From Phocaeicola_A sp045545095 (GTDB taxonomy: Bacteria; Bacteroidota; Bacteroidia; Bacteroidales; Bacteroidaceae), in the NCBI GenBank assembly GCA_045545095.1, contig JAZQAG010000029.1, positions 1-64,000 on the forward strand: a stretch of DNA of 64,000 nt. The letters run 5' to 3'. The first letter of the stretch is position 1, and each line of letters opens with the position of its first letter. Shown piece after piece: positions 25,157-35,182 of the stretch. The translations under genes and the position numbers were made by a program. The notes below the pieces were generated by a model. It did not search any database and was not told where the DNA came from. It was given only the letters and a program-made list of their open reading frames with translations.

Positions 25157-28036
25157 ATGAAGAAATTGCTTTCACTTCCTCCAAATTTGGTGGAGTATTT
25201 TCATGATATTGAATCCGTAGATTCTAAGGAATGGTATTGTACATCTGACCCAGTAGGGGTAAAGTTGGGTTCTGGTGGCGGAACTGCATGGTTGCTTGAT
25301 TCGTGTTATCGTTTTGAGGCCTTATCAAATGGGGGAACTAATAATGAAGTCTGTTCATTTGATGAATGGCTTTCTCAGGAGAAACGAATTCTACTTCATG
25401 CTGGTGGACAAAGCAGACGCCTTCCAAGCTATGCCCCTTCTGGTAAAATACTCACTCCTATTCCTATTTTTCGTTGGGCTAAGGGACAAGTTCTGAAGCA
25501 GAATCTTTTATCTCTTCAATTGCCTCTTTACAATCGTATTATGGAGAAAGCACCAGCCTCTCTCCATACCCTTATAGCTAGTGGTGATGTATATATACGT
25601 TCTTCAGAACCTTTGCAAGAGATTCCTGAAGCAGATGTTGTTTGTTATGGATTGTGGGCAGATCCTAGTTTAGCAAAGAATCATGGTATCTTTGTTTCTT
25701 CACGTAAGTCACCAGAGAAACTTGATTTTATGCTTCAGAAACCATCTGTCAAGCAAATGGCACACTTGATGCAAACTCATCTATTTCTTATGGATATAGG
25801 TATATGGTTGCTTAGTGATCGTGCTGTAAGATTGCTGATGAAACGTTCTGTGTCTGAAGGAGCAACTCCTGATTGTAGTCTCAAGTTTTATGATTTGTAT
25901 TCAGAATTTGGTTGTTCTTTAGGTGCAAATCCTACGATTCATGACGACGAATTGGCTTCTTTAAGTGTTGTTGTATTACCTCTTCCAGGTGGTGAGTTCT
26001 ATCATTATGGTACTAGTCGGGAATTGATTTCATCCACAGTCTCTATACAGAATATAGTAAGAGATCAGCGAGAAATCTTACAACGACGTGTGAAAGCTCA
26101 TCCAGCCATGTTTGTACAAAATGCAAGTATGGGGCAAACATTGACATCAGATAATTATGAAGTCTGGATTGAAAATAGCTATGTTCCTGCTTCGTGGGAA
26201 TTGGCTCATCAACATATTATTACGGGTATACCTGAGAATAAGTGGCAATTGAAACTTTCAGCGGGTGTATGTGTAGATATTGTTCCGATTGGTGTGCAGG
26301 AATGGGTCTTGCGTCCTTATGGATTTAATGACTCTTTTAAGGGGGCATTGACTGATGCTGATACCTGTTTTATGGGTATTACATTTTCTAAATGGGCTGA
26401 GGAGCGCTCGTTATCTGCTTTAATGATAGAGCAGAATCATGATATGCAGCTTGCTCGCCTTTTCCCGATTTGTCATGACATCGATGAAATGGGAATAATT
26501 CTGCAATGGATGATAGGGAATTCAATCGATGAAAAGGGATTATATTTGTGGAATAAAGCAAGAAAACTCTCTGCAGATGAAATCTCATGGCAGGCCAATT
26601 TGCGTCGTCTCTACGAACAACGTGAGGAGTTACGTGCGCAGAGTTGGAATGCTTTAGCTCAGAATCATGAAAAGAGCGTGTTTTATCAACTCAATTTGGA
26701 AGATGCTGCGGCTGAATTCGCGCGTTTTAATCTTCCTATGCCGGCACCATTAGCGGTTGATACCCCTCTTCTGACCCGTATACATGACCATGCGTTCCGT
26801 GCCCGTTTGCATGCTTTTCGTGGTCAGGATATAACTGGAGAGGAGGATAAAGCCTTTAAACTTTTGTGTGAAGGTTTGACCGAACATATATTATCTGTTA
26901 GGCAGAATCCTCATCGGGATGTGTATGCAGATCAGATTGTGTGGGGTAGAAGTCCCGTACGTATTGATTTGGCTGGTGGTTGGACCGATACTCCTCCTTA
27001 TTGTTTAAGTGAAGGAGGTAATGTGGTGAACCTTGCAGTGGAATTGGGTGGGCAACCTCCTTTACAAGCATATGTAAAGCCGTGTAAAGAATTCAAAATC
27101 ATCCTGCGTTCTATAGATTTAGGTGCAATGGAGGTGATTACTACTTATGAAGAATTGTGTCAAGTAGATAAAGTCGGTTCTCCATTTTCTATTCCAAGAG
27201 CAGCTTTGATGTTAACAGGTTTTTGTCCTGCTTGTTCTTCCGAATCTTATGGAAGTCTTGAGGAGCAACTTCGCGTTTTCGGTTCTGGTATTGAAGTGAC
27301 ATTACTTTCTGCTGTTCCTGCAGGATCAGGATTGGGTACCAGTTCAATCTTAGCTTCCACGGTATTGGCAGCTATTGCCGATTTCTGTGGGTTGGCATGG
27401 GATAAAAATGAAATCTGTCTCCGAACTTTGGCATTGGAACAGTTGCTTACTACTGGCGGTGGATGGCAAGATCAATATGGTGGAGTACTGCATGGTATCA
27501 AACTACTTCAAACACAATCTGGGTTTAATCAAAGTCCGCTTGTGCGGTGGTTACCCGAATTCCTTTTTACAGATTCTGAATATCAAAAATGCCATTTACT
27601 CTATTATACAGGCATCACTCGTACAGCTAAAGGTATTTTGGCGGAGATTGTGCGTCGCATGTTCCTTAACGAGTCGTCGCAACTTCAATTATTGGCAGAC
27701 ATGAAGTCTCATGCTTTAGATCTTCATGAAGCTATAGTGCGTGGGAATTTTCAGGAAATGGGTAAACTTGTAGGGGTATCATGGCAGCAAAATCAATTAC
27801 TTGATTCAGGAACGAATCCTCCTTCCGTGCAATCTATCATAGATCGTATTCATGATCTTTGTCTTGGATATAAACTTCCGGGTGCTGGTGGAGGAGGCTT
27901 TTTGTATATGGTGGCAAAAGATCCTGAGGCTGCGGTTCGTATCCGGCACATACTGCAAAGCAATCCTCTGTGTGATACCGCCAGGTTTGTTCATATGAGT
28001 TTGTCAGATACAGGACTGGTAGTCAGTCGTAGTTAA
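25157..28036 (+). CDS. fkp: Bifunctional L-fucokinase / GDP-L-fucose pyrophosphorylase
   Basis: 959 aa, close to the ~950 aa of characterised Bacteroides Fkp. It converts free L-fucose to fucose-1-phosphate and then GDP-L-fucose, allowing host-derived fucose to be used for capsule and glycoprotein fucosylation. The N-terminal half (about 60-420) is the fucose-1-P guanylyltransferase, with LHAGGQSRRLPSYAPSGKILTP as the nucleotide loop. The C-terminal third (about 590-955) is a GHMP kinase with RSPVRIDLAGGWTDTPP, an ATP loop PAGSGLGTSSILA near 720, and PGAGGGGF near 907. A strong hairpin terminator follows. Confidence 0.97.
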   Translation: MKKLLSLPPNLVEYFHDIESVDSKEWYCTSDPVGVKLGSGGGTAWLLDSCYRFEALSNGGTNNEVCSFDEWLSQEKRILLHAGGQSRRLPSYAPSGKILTPIPIFRWAKGQVLKQNLLSLQLPLYNRIMEKAPASLHTLIASGDVYIRSSEPLQEIPEADVVCYGLWADPSLAKNHGIFVSSRKSPEKLDFMLQKPSVKQMAHLMQTHLFLMDIGIWLLSDRAVRLLMKRSVSEGATPDCSLKFYDLYSEFGCSLGANPTIHDDELASLSVVVLPLPGGEFYHYGTSRELISSTVSIQNIVRDQREILQRRVKAHPAMFVQNASMGQTLTSDNYEVWIENSYVPASWELAHQHIITGIPENKWQLKLSAGVCVDIVPIGVQEWVLRPYGFNDSFKGALTDADTCFMGITFSKWAEERSLSALMIEQNHDMQLARLFPICHDIDEMGIILQWMIGNSIDEKGLYLWNKARKLSADEISWQANLRRLYEQREELRAQSWNALAQNHEKSVFYQLNLEDAAAEFARFNLPMPAPLAVDTPLLTRIHDHAFRARLHAFRGQDITGEEDKAFKLLCEGLTEHILSVRQNPHRDVYADQIVWGRSPVRIDLAGGWTDTPPYCLSEGGNVVNLAVELGGQPPLQAYVKPCKEFKIILRSIDLGAMEVITTYEELCQVDKVGSPFSIPRAALMLTGFCPACSSESYGSLEEQLRVFGSGIEVTLLSAVPAGSGLGTSSILASTVLAAIADFCGLAWDKNEICLRTLALEQLLTTGGGWQDQYGGVLHGIKLLQTQSGFNQSPLVRWLPEFLFTDSEYQKCHLLYYTGITRTAKGILAEIVRRMFLNESSQLQLLADMKSHALDLHEAIVRGNFQEMGKLVGVSWQQNQLLDSGTNPPSVQSIIDRIHDLCLGYKLPGAGGGGFLYMVAKDPEAAVRIRHILQSNPLCDTARFVHMSLSDTGLVVSRS

Positions 28037-28043
28037 ATGGAAT

Positions 28044-28109
28044 AAAAAACAGCGGATAATTGATTAAGAGCAATGATTGTCTGTCGTAATCAATTATCCG
28101 CTGTTTTTT
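28044..28109. terminator. Bidirectional terminator between fkp and the glucosaminidase gene
   Basis: A 23-bp perfect stem (28044-28066 with 28087-28109) with a 20-nt loop ends in six T/A pairs, so each strand has a T6 run after the hairpin. It lies exactly between two convergent genes. Confidence 0.92.
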
Positions 28110-28117
28110 ATTAGACA

Positions 28118-28990
28118 TTACCTGAGCCTTAACACTTGTCCTACAGAAAGCGATTCTTCTATTGATAGTTTGTTCATTTTGTATAATCGTTCAAGGCGTA
28201 CTCCATATCGTTGTGATATCATATACATTGACTCGCCACTTTGTACGGTATGCGTGTAATATGGCTTCTTGGCACGCCGATGTTTTTTCTCCAAATAAAT
28301 GATATCTCCTGCTTTCAGGCGATATCCCTTGTAAAGGTCGTTCCATTTACGGAGTTTTCGTTCGGAAATACCAAACTCCTGTTTCAGTTCATCCCAAGTA
28401 TCGCCGTCACGGGCTACGATATAAAGCAATCCATTGGCTACAAAGGGTTCGTGAGGGTAAATAGACTGTCCGCCAATCTTTCCTCCTCGATCATATCTGT
28501 CCAATCCATAGAGTTCTATCAGTTCTATAAGTCGCTGAGCATACGCAGGGTTAGTTGCGTATCCGGCTTTCTTCAGCCCTTTTGCCCACCCTTTATAATC
28601 AGTTCTTTTCAGTTGAAAGAGAGCAGCATACCTCTTTTTACCTGCCAAGAAACGAGAATGGTCTTCGTATGATTCACGGGCATCCTTGTATACACGGAAA
28701 CATTCGCCACGTGCATCGTCATCATGATAGGTACGCCGTCCTCTCCAATCATTCCCGCACTTGATACCAAAATGGTTGTTTGATTGCTTAGTAAGCCTGC
28801 TACGTCCGGCCCCACTCTCCAACAATCCCTGAGCTAATGTGATACTGGCAGGAATTCCGTACCTGTTCATCTGCCTGACAGCTTCATCCCTATACTTTTC
28901 TATATAGTCAGTATAATATTGAATCCTACGTTGGGCTATTGCGCATATATTAGCCAACAGGAGTATCCCTACCAGTATCTGATATCTCAT
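28118..28990 (-). CDS. Glucosaminidase (GH73-like) with two LysM repeats
   Basis: 290 aa. The signal peptide (about 1-19, ILVGILLLANICAIAQ) implies a periplasmic or secreted protein. The catalytic domain (about 28-165) has SITLAQGLLESGAGRSRLTKQSNNHFGIKC, with the Glu of LLESG as probable catalytic acid. Two LysM peptidoglycan-binding modules follow: one at about 190-235 (VARDGDTWDELKQEFGIS) and one at about 245-288 (HTVQSGESMYMISQRYGV). It probably trims peptidoglycan beta-N-acetylglucosaminyl bonds during growth or division. Confidence 0.9.
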   Translation of the reverse strand: MRYQILVGILLLANICAIAQRRIQYYTDYIEKYRDEAVRQMNRYGIPASITLAQGLLESGAGRSRLTKQSNNHFGIKCGNDWRGRRTYHDDDARGECFRVYKDARESYEDHSRFLAGKKRYAALFQLKRTDYKGWAKGLKKAGYATNPAYAQRLIELIELYGLDRYDRGGKIGGQSIYPHEPFVANGLLYIVARDGDTWDELKQEFGISERKLRKWNDLYKGYRLKAGDIIYLEKKHRRAKKPYYTHTVQSGESMYMISQRYGVRLERLYKMNKLSIEESLSVGQVLRLR

Positions 28991-29017
28991 GATTTATAAT
29001 CTATTGCTTGACCGTTA

Positions 29018-32000
29018 TTACTGAATCATAACTTTTACCGTCTGTTCTCTATCGGATGTGGTAATGTGCAACAGGTAGATACCTTTATCCATTCCTGTAA
29101 TAGGTAGGATGTTATCATTGACCGTGCGAATGGTCTGCCCTGTCATATTTACAGCCGATACTGCTGTCACTCCTTCGGCTTCTACAATGATATATCCTTC
29201 TTTCTTGTCCAAACGGAGTGCGGTTACACGATTTTTACCTATATTGGAAGCTCCTATCTTGAAGAAAACGGCAGTTCCCTTGACCTCACGATTCCCTTCA
29301 TAGAACACATCTACATTTAATCGATGAGTAGCATCCTCTTCTGTGCCAAAATCATGTGTGTACGATGTCTCTGTCAGTAATGTTGGGGTAACCACTTTGT
29401 TGTCAATTCTGATGTTATAACCATTGACAGGTATCTCCTTTTCTATTGGATTGGCCAGCACCAATCCCATCATCCAGTTGCCAAAAGCTGAGGCCTGACT
29501 CACCGATGTATAGGTCGCCCCTTCATTCAGAGAGTACAGGTCACCTTCTTCTATGTAAGGCATGCGGGCATCCAATCCCAAAGGAGCCGTTTCTGGAGTC
29601 ACATCATAGCATTCCAACAGCAGACGGTAGGTGCTTCCCGCTTTCATAGTGACAGGCTGTGCCAACGTCACAGTGTTCCACAAACTTGGAGTATAGCTTT
29701 CAGGCCAGGCTTCACAAAGAATCTTACCATCTTCTTCTAAGAAGAATGTGTATTCAGCCGTTGTCAGAGGATAAAAACGGAAGCCCGTTATTTGATATCC
29801 TTCGTATCCGCGAGTCTTTTTAGGGGTATATACAGTAGCAGCGATATAGTTATAATTATTGGCTGCAGGGCCAAGTACCCCACCTTGCAGGGCATCTGTA
29901 CAGTGAGTAAGGAATATCTCATCATTGTCCACAGGCGCTTCCCAAGAGAACGATGCAGAACTACTTGTAAGTAATTTTATATCAACAGTGGAGATGGCCT
30001 TGAACACATCTTCGTTGGGTACAATATGCAGGGGAACGGAAACCACATCCGAGTTGGAACCATTTGCATATACAGACTTCACACCAATAGTGTGTTCACC
30101 ACTAGCCAAAGCATCAAGGTTCAGACTGCAATTTGTGGTCTGGCCAATTTCTTTTGCTCCATCATATACGGCATAGTATTCAATGAGGTCCATCTGATCA
30201 GCCTTATCGCCTGAAGACGCCAAATTGGCCGCAATAGCCCAAGTGGTCAACTGTGTAGCACCAAACTTTTTCGCCTCCTCGTAGAGTGAATAAAAATCAG
30301 GTTCGGTAGTCATACGTAACAAGTCTGTTTGTCCCGGTATTGGATTCCCACTGACTTCTCCTAATACATTGTAACCCGTATGGTCAGCGGGAACAGCCAC
30401 TTCGATAGCGACGTATAGATCTGCTCCTGCAGGAACTCCAATTGGTGAGTTCAGTTTCACCACGTTCTCTTTGCCATAGGAGAGAGATTGTGTGACAGGC
30501 TGTGTGTAAATAAGTTCGCGTGTCCCCCCCATGACTTTCTTGTAAATGTTCACTTGCCATGCCTCTTGTGCTGTCATAGGAAAGAAACTGATACTGTTAA
30601 TGGTGAAGTCCTTGTAAAGGGCTGTCTCTTCAGCCGAGATTCGGATAGCCGCCTCGAAGGAGTTGTTTCCTCCACCAAAGCCAGTTACATTATCCTTTTC
30701 GTCATAATAGTCTATTACTGTAAGATTAGTACGGGGTGCATCCCACATAAGCAAACCACCGCTATACCCCACTTGACGGGCAAAGAGGTTTCGGGGAGCT
30801 TGAATGGGCTGAGCCTCAATAACAGCATCCATACTCTGTGATGCCACTGATTCGGTTTCACCATAAAGGGCTGTCACATGATAGGTATATCTGCCCGTCT
30901 CGGAAATATTGTCGATGTAAGCTGTAGCAGTGAGGGGCTGTCCATTAACCTTTACGCCATTGCGATAGACATTGTAACCGGTTACGCCCTCAACGCCTGC
31001 CAAGGGTGCTTCCCAACTGAGCCGTGCAGCTGCGATACCTGCCAAGGGGGTGGCTTCCAACTGTACGGGCGGACGAGTCGTAAGATTCTCGTCTAATTTG
31101 ATAATCATGCTACATAATGCACCTACCGTATCGTAGTAAAGTACCGCGAAGGTTTTCTCATCATTTGAAATACCTACGGCACGGATGAAATAGATGTCAG
31201 TACCCTCTCTTAGAATAGTACTGTCAGCATCCATATTTACCCCTTGCTCCTTCAAATAATCGTATAGCCAACGGGTTTTGCCATCTTTGAAAATGACGGC
31301 TTGGTCAAGTTGGGTTGCTTCGGGTGATTCGTAGCCAACGATGGTACCATTATCGTTGATGTCAAAGACATCGAAATTGAATGGGTCACGTGTGATAGTG
31401 GGCATGTCTGTTTTCTCACCAGTTTCTACGTTATAGAGAGCACGCAAGGCCATGTTAGAAGCCGTGGGGTCAGTAATTTGGTCAGCCGGAGTATCATAAT
31501 AACCTTCCCAAAAGAGCAACCACTTGCCGTTGGGGGAGAACTTACGGGCCGAACACCAAGCGTTGCTCAGACGCTCATCCATAATAAGGGTAGCTCCTTT
31601 GTTTACCTCCCAAATGGTAGCCACACGAGCCTGTTCAGAGTTGGGTGTGGTGCTCCATCCGGCCGCTTTTTGGCCATCGGCACTGACAGTGTATATCATT
31701 CCTTCGTAACCACTTTCAGGTGTAAAGGCATGGGCAATCTCACCATCCTTCCACACCAAAGGTATGAGGCGGCTATTTTTGTCATTGTAGCTGCCACCGA
31801 TGTAGGTGCCGTCAGGACTGATGGCATTGGCATAACCCACCTGATCATTGGTATGTACGGGGACATTGTTGATGTTGGGCAGATGATACCACTTCCCGTC
31901 TTTCCAATAACCGGCCGTGTATGCAGGAGCACCATTGTCGGTAGCTTCGGTGTTGTCAAACATTCCAGCTACCACACCATCGTTGCTGATAGCTGTACCT

Positions 32001-32236
32001 TCGGATAGACAGAGATCACCGCTCAGTAATTCAACTTTGCCGCTCATTAGGTTCCAACGGAAACCGTAACCCATGTTGTTCATGTTCACATAAACACCGG
32101 TGGCCCACTCACCATTGGGTGAGATTCCATATACCTGATAATCCTGAGGTGATCGTAGGATAAGGGCACCACGCTCCTGTCCTTTCACTCCTGCACAGAG
32201 GAGCAGAGTAGTAAGAAGTAAATGGATTTTTTTCAT
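29018..32236 (-). CDS. Large secreted protein: N-terminal propeller-like repeats, fibronectin type III, sorting-type C-terminus
   Basis: 1072 aa; no specific function recognised. Signal peptide 1-19 (MKKIHLLLTTLLLCAGVKGQ). Residues ~20-380 hold repeats of the type GISPNGEWATGVY / AISPDGTYIGGSY / VSADGQKAAGWS, predicting a beta-propeller. A fibronectin type III domain lies at ~390-475 and more beta-sandwich units follow, including two jelly-roll-like copies around WQVNIYKKVMGG and YTFFLEEDGKIL. The last ~75 residues (VTAVSAVNMTGQTIRTV…GIYLLHIT…KVMIQ) look like a type A T9SS C-terminal domain. It is in tandem with the 889-aa gene upstream, 98 nt away, and both are probably cell-surface proteins. 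Confidence 0.75.
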   Translation of the reverse strand: MKKIHLLLTTLLLCAGVKGQERGALILRSPQDYQVYGISPNGEWATGVYVNMNNMGYGFRWNLMSGKVELLSGDLCLSEGTAISNDGVVAGMFDNTEATDNGAPAYTAGYWKDGKWYHLPNINNVPVHTNDQVGYANAISPDGTYIGGSYNDKNSRLIPLVWKDGEIAHAFTPESGYEGMIYTVSADGQKAAGWSTTPNSEQARVATIWEVNKGATLIMDERLSNAWCSARKFSPNGKWLLFWEGYYDTPADQITDPTASNMALRALYNVETGEKTDMPTITRDPFNFDVFDINDNGTIVGYESPEATQLDQAVIFKDGKTRWLYDYLKEQGVNMDADSTILREGTDIYFIRAVGISNDEKTFAVLYYDTVGALCSMIIKLDENLTTRPPVQLEATPLAGIAAARLSWEAPLAGVEGVTGYNVYRNGVKVNGQPLTATAYIDNISETGRYTYHVTALYGETESVASQSMDAVIEAQPIQAPRNLFARQVGYSGGLLMWDAPRTNLTVIDYYDEKDNVTGFGGGNNSFEAAIRISAEETALYKDFTINSISFFPMTAQEAWQVNIYKKVMGGTRELIYTQPVTQSLSYGKENVVKLNSPIGVPAGADLYVAIEVAVPADHTGYNVLGEVSGNPIPGQTDLLRMTTEPDFYSLYEEAKKFGATQLTTWAIAANLASSGDKADQMDLIEYYAVYDGAKEIGQTTNCSLNLDALASGEHTIGVKSVYANGSNSDVVSVPLHIVPNEDVFKAISTVDIKLLTSSSASFSWEAPVDNDEIFLTHCTDALQGGVLGPAANNYNYIAATVYTPKKTRGYEGYQITGFRFYPLTTAEYTFFLEEDGKILCEAWPESYTPSLWNTVTLAQPVTMKAGSTYRLLLECYDVTPETAPLGLDARMPYIEEGDLYSLNEGATYTSVSQASAFGNWMMGLVLANPIEKEIPVNGYNIRIDNKVVTPTLLTETSYTHDFGTEEDATHRLNVDVFYEGNREVKGTAVFFKIGASNIGKNRVTALRLDKKEGYIIVEAEGVTAVSAVNMTGQTIRTVNDNILPITGMDKGIYLLHITTSDREQTVKVMIQ

Positions 32237-32265
32237 TGCTGTGTTTATTGGGGTTTATATAATAT

Positions 32266-32325
32266 TCATCCGCAGATGACACAGATTCTTTTTGTTCTAA
32301 AATTATCTGCATCATCTACGGATGA
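32266..32325. repeat. Imperfect inverted repeat of the ATCCGCAGATGA type
   Basis: 21-nt arms (32266-32286 and 32305-32325) match at 18 positions around an AT-rich 18-nt loop. It fills the spacer between the two tandem secreted-protein genes and is built of short reiterated units (ATCTGCATCATCT). A weak terminator role for the upstream gene is possible. Confidence 0.6.
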
Positions 32326-32334
32326 GGAATGTTA

Positions 32335-34995
32335 TCAGATACGTACCTTCACAGTCTGTACACCCTCGGCAGTCTCCACCTTCACCAGATAGATGCCTGC
32401 GGACAGTGCATTCAGGTCGAAAGAGGTGACACCTGCAGCTTGAGCTACCTGTGCACCCTGAGCGTTATATACAGTTACGTCAGCCTCGGCAGCAGCCACT
32501 ACGATACCACCATGAACGGTCACCTTGACCTCGGCTTCAACACCTTCAATACCTGCAGCATCAATCACAGCCTGACAGTCAATGCTGATCATCTCACTGT
32601 TGGCCTTACCATACTTATAGACAGTCTGGATATAAAGGTTCACCTTGCCAGTGTAGCCACAGTTAACCTCCCATGTGAGAGCCTGTCCGTCAGTCTCACC
32701 ATTGTCAGCTGCCTTCATCTTCTCCAGCATGACGTTGTAGCGCTGGAAAGCAAGCCCAGTGGTATCAGCAGGAGCTGTCCACTCAATAGTGGCATAATAA
32801 ATACCTGCTTCCATACGGGCTGCCGTACACTTGAGTCCAGAAACTACAGGGAGTTCCACATGGTGTCTGTAAGTCACCACGTTAGAGATGTTCAATGCCT
32901 CCTCTGTTTCCATGAGTTCGTTAACAAGGACTGTCTGCACGTAGTAGTCGTAAATACCGTTCTTCACTCCTTCATCAACATAAGTCAGTTTGCCATCCAC
33001 AGCATCAGTGGCATTCAGTCGTGCCAGAAGGATACCATGGCGATAGATGTCAAAGGCAATGGTACCGGTCACAGCAGCCTCGGGCAAGGTGATTGTCAAA
33101 ACTGCAGTATTCAATGGCAAAGGCTCATGAACAGAGCTAATTATCTCACCATTTGTAACCTCCAACATTGCCACCGCCTCGGGATTCATCTCGCTCAACT
33201 CGGTGATGGTATAGGTAGATTCGTTCACCCAAGCACCATTAGCTGCCAAGGTCTGTACCTGCTCTTTGGTGCGGTTCACATTGCCATTGTCATGGGTATA
33301 TACGGTGCGCTTCTCGCCTTGGTCGAAGCCGTAGAACCACTCATGCACCCAATATACCATCACGGTGTCGTTGGCATCATCGTCGTTGTAAGTCCAGGTC
33401 TCAATCTTCACGTCAGTAGTGTCTTTCAGTGTCCATGTGTGGGCACTGGTCTTACGCCCCTTTTCATCGTAGGTATAAGTACCGAAGTACTTGTCGCCAT
33501 CATTAATTCCAGTAGAGTGTACAGAATCGGGTTGTCCGAAGGCATTGAAGGCACTGTAGGTAATTTCGTACATCGCGTATTCGCCACCTCCGTACTGGTT
33601 ATAGTAGTCAGGTACTAATTTGGTTTCTTTTACTTTTTGTCCAGCCTCATTGTACTCATATGCCATACTATATCCGGCCGCCTGTAAGGTTTCTCTTACC
33701 AACTGTCCAACCTCATTGTAGGCATAGGTCACAGTGTCACGGTTGTCAATAAAAGCCAAGTCAGTACCATCGTGAATACCATACTTCTGACTGGCAGTCA
33801 TAGTGAGTTGTCCAACCTCGTTGTATGCATACCCTTTGAAGTACTCAATTTCCCATTTGGACTCAGAGCCAGTAGCAGCATCTGCATAACTATAGCCATA
33901 AGTAGCTTCACGCTGCAAACGGTTTTCACCGTCATAGAGTGAGATCTTCTTGTGAGTCATCACTCCTACGCGTTGTCCCATGTGATCACCGTATGTCTCC
34001 ACCACCTTCACCAAGCGAGTATCGGGGGCAGGTTCAGGATTGATAGGTTCATCCTCTTTCACTACCGCATCAGCAGTTGACTTGGCAAAACAGATACCTA
34101 CCGCTTCACCAAGGAAAAGCTTGGCATCGTCAGCACCCGCCTCGCCCGATCCGGCAGCTGTCACCAATGTGGCGGTCTTGGTGGCAATGTCAAGGGTAAT
34201 CAGATGAGACTGCCCGGTGATATAGAGAACTCCTTCGTGCAGGCCCAACGAACTGGTGCTGAAAGTGGTTGTCAGTTTTACTTTAGCTGTGGATTCTTCA
34301 GTGAACACATCGCTCATAGTATTGGTACTAAGGTTGTAGCTATACAGGTTGACCTGCTTGTACCAGAACTTAAACATCATATTCTCTCCAGTTTTCGGAG
34401 TATATTGTCCCATACCCACCATGTAGAGATTGCCGTTGCCATCGGGGGTAATACCGGCAATGTTATAGTTTGTAGCCTCCTCGGGAAGGGTTGCAATCAC
34501 CGTTATCCGTCCGTTATTAGGGTTTACGGTACAGAGTTGGAGCATGTACTGTCCGTCTCCACTCTCTTCATCAGTCACTACAAACTCTTTCTTCAGAAGA
34601 TAGAGTTTTTTGCTCTGCTCATCGTAGCACATATCGATAGCATAGGTCAGCTCGTAACTACGTCCCAATATCACCTTGTTTCCTGTTTTCATGTTCAGCG
34701 AGCAGAACATGTTCGTAGTGCTTCCTGATGCAGTTTCTGTCTCCATGTAGGCATAATAGACAGAATCTGCCAATGTACCCAACACTCCGAAGCATCCCTC
34801 GGTTGTGTCGGCATAGCAGATTTCGTTAACAATCCAAGGGGTTGTCACATCAAATGCATAGATGGCTCCCTTTCCATCATTGACTTTCTTGTTGGCACTA
34901 CCTGTGAGGATGTAGGCTGTTGTTTGTGCACAAGCAAATGTGGCAACTGTCAGACAAAGGGTTGCCATCAGTAATCTTTTGTAAAACTTTCTCAT
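32335..34995 (-). CDS. Secreted protein with propeller-like domain, YD-type repeats and sorting-type C-terminus
   Basis: 886 aa from MRKFYKR, chosen because it gives a clean signal peptide ending ATFACAQ; a second ATG at 35004 adds three residues. Residues ~25-290 look like a beta-propeller reading accumulated values (AYILTGSANKKVNDGKGAIYAFD). Residues ~325-530 contain at least five repeats of the pattern Y-x-Y-N-E-x-G-Q (YAYNEVGQLTM, YAYNEVGQLVRE, YEYNEAGQKVKE, YTYDEKGRKTS), resembling the YD repeats of RHS/teneurin shells. Fibronectin-like domains follow, and the end (VTVYNAQGAQVAQAAG…SAGIYLVKVETAEG) resembles a T9SS type A domain. Its substrate and role are unknown. Confidence 0.72.
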   Translation of the reverse strand: MRKFYKRLLMATLCLTVATFACAQTTAYILTGSANKKVNDGKGAIYAFDVTTPWIVNEICYADTTEGCFGVLGTLADSVYYAYMETETASGSTTNMFCSLNMKTGNKVILGRSYELTYAIDMCYDEQSKKLYLLKKEFVVTDEESGDGQYMLQLCTVNPNNGRITVIATLPEEATNYNIAGITPDGNGNLYMVGMGQYTPKTGENMMFKFWYKQVNLYSYNLSTNTMSDVFTEESTAKVKLTTTFSTSSLGLHEGVLYITGQSHLITLDIATKTATLVTAAGSGEAGADDAKLFLGEAVGICFAKSTADAVVKEDEPINPEPAPDTRLVKVVETYGDHMGQRVGVMTHKKISLYDGENRLQREATYGYSYADAATGSESKWEIEYFKGYAYNEVGQLTMTASQKYGIHDGTDLAFIDNRDTVTYAYNEVGQLVRETLQAAGYSMAYEYNEAGQKVKETKLVPDYYNQYGGGEYAMYEITYSAFNAFGQPDSVHSTGINDGDKYFGTYTYDEKGRKTSAHTWTLKDTTDVKIETWTYNDDDANDTVMVYWVHEWFYGFDQGEKRTVYTHDNGNVNRTKEQVQTLAANGAWVNESTYTITELSEMNPEAVAMLEVTNGEIISSVHEPLPLNTAVLTITLPEAAVTGTIAFDIYRHGILLARLNATDAVDGKLTYVDEGVKNGIYDYYVQTVLVNELMETEEALNISNVVTYRHHVELPVVSGLKCTAARMEAGIYYATIEWTAPADTTGLAFQRYNVMLEKMKAADNGETDGQALTWEVNCGYTGKVNLYIQTVYKYGKANSEMISIDCQAVIDAAGIEGVEAEVKVTVHGGIVVAAAEADVTVYNAQGAQVAQAAGVTSFDLNALSAGIYLVKVETAEGVQTVKVRI

Positions 34996-35053
34996 ACTAA
35001 TCATTCTATTTAGTTGTTCTTCTAAAAATATAAAACTCCTTTATTTTAACCAC

Positions 35054-35122
35054 CAAAGGGGGAACCCACAATATACCTTATTATTATATAGGACATATCA
35101 TGGGGTTCTCCCTCGATATTTC
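35054..35122 (-). terminator. Possible terminator after frdB
   Basis: On the minus strand, GGGAGAACCCCA and TGGGTTCCCCC can pair imperfectly around a long AT-rich loop, 60-130 nt past the frdB stop. The following sequence is only moderately T-rich, so this is a weak call. The rest of the 35005-35182 spacer shows nothing clear. Confidence 0.35.
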
Positions 35123-35182
35123 AACTGACAAGTTGGCGAGCAGACAGCACATAGCCCACACCATCTTGTCAAATTGTTTCTA

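Noticed and set aside
32329..33618. A 429-codon plus-strand open frame opposite the 886-aa secreted protein gene
   Set aside because: It is antisense to a protein with clear signal peptide and domains, is rich in Cys and His as expected of a shadow frame, and has no family resemblance.
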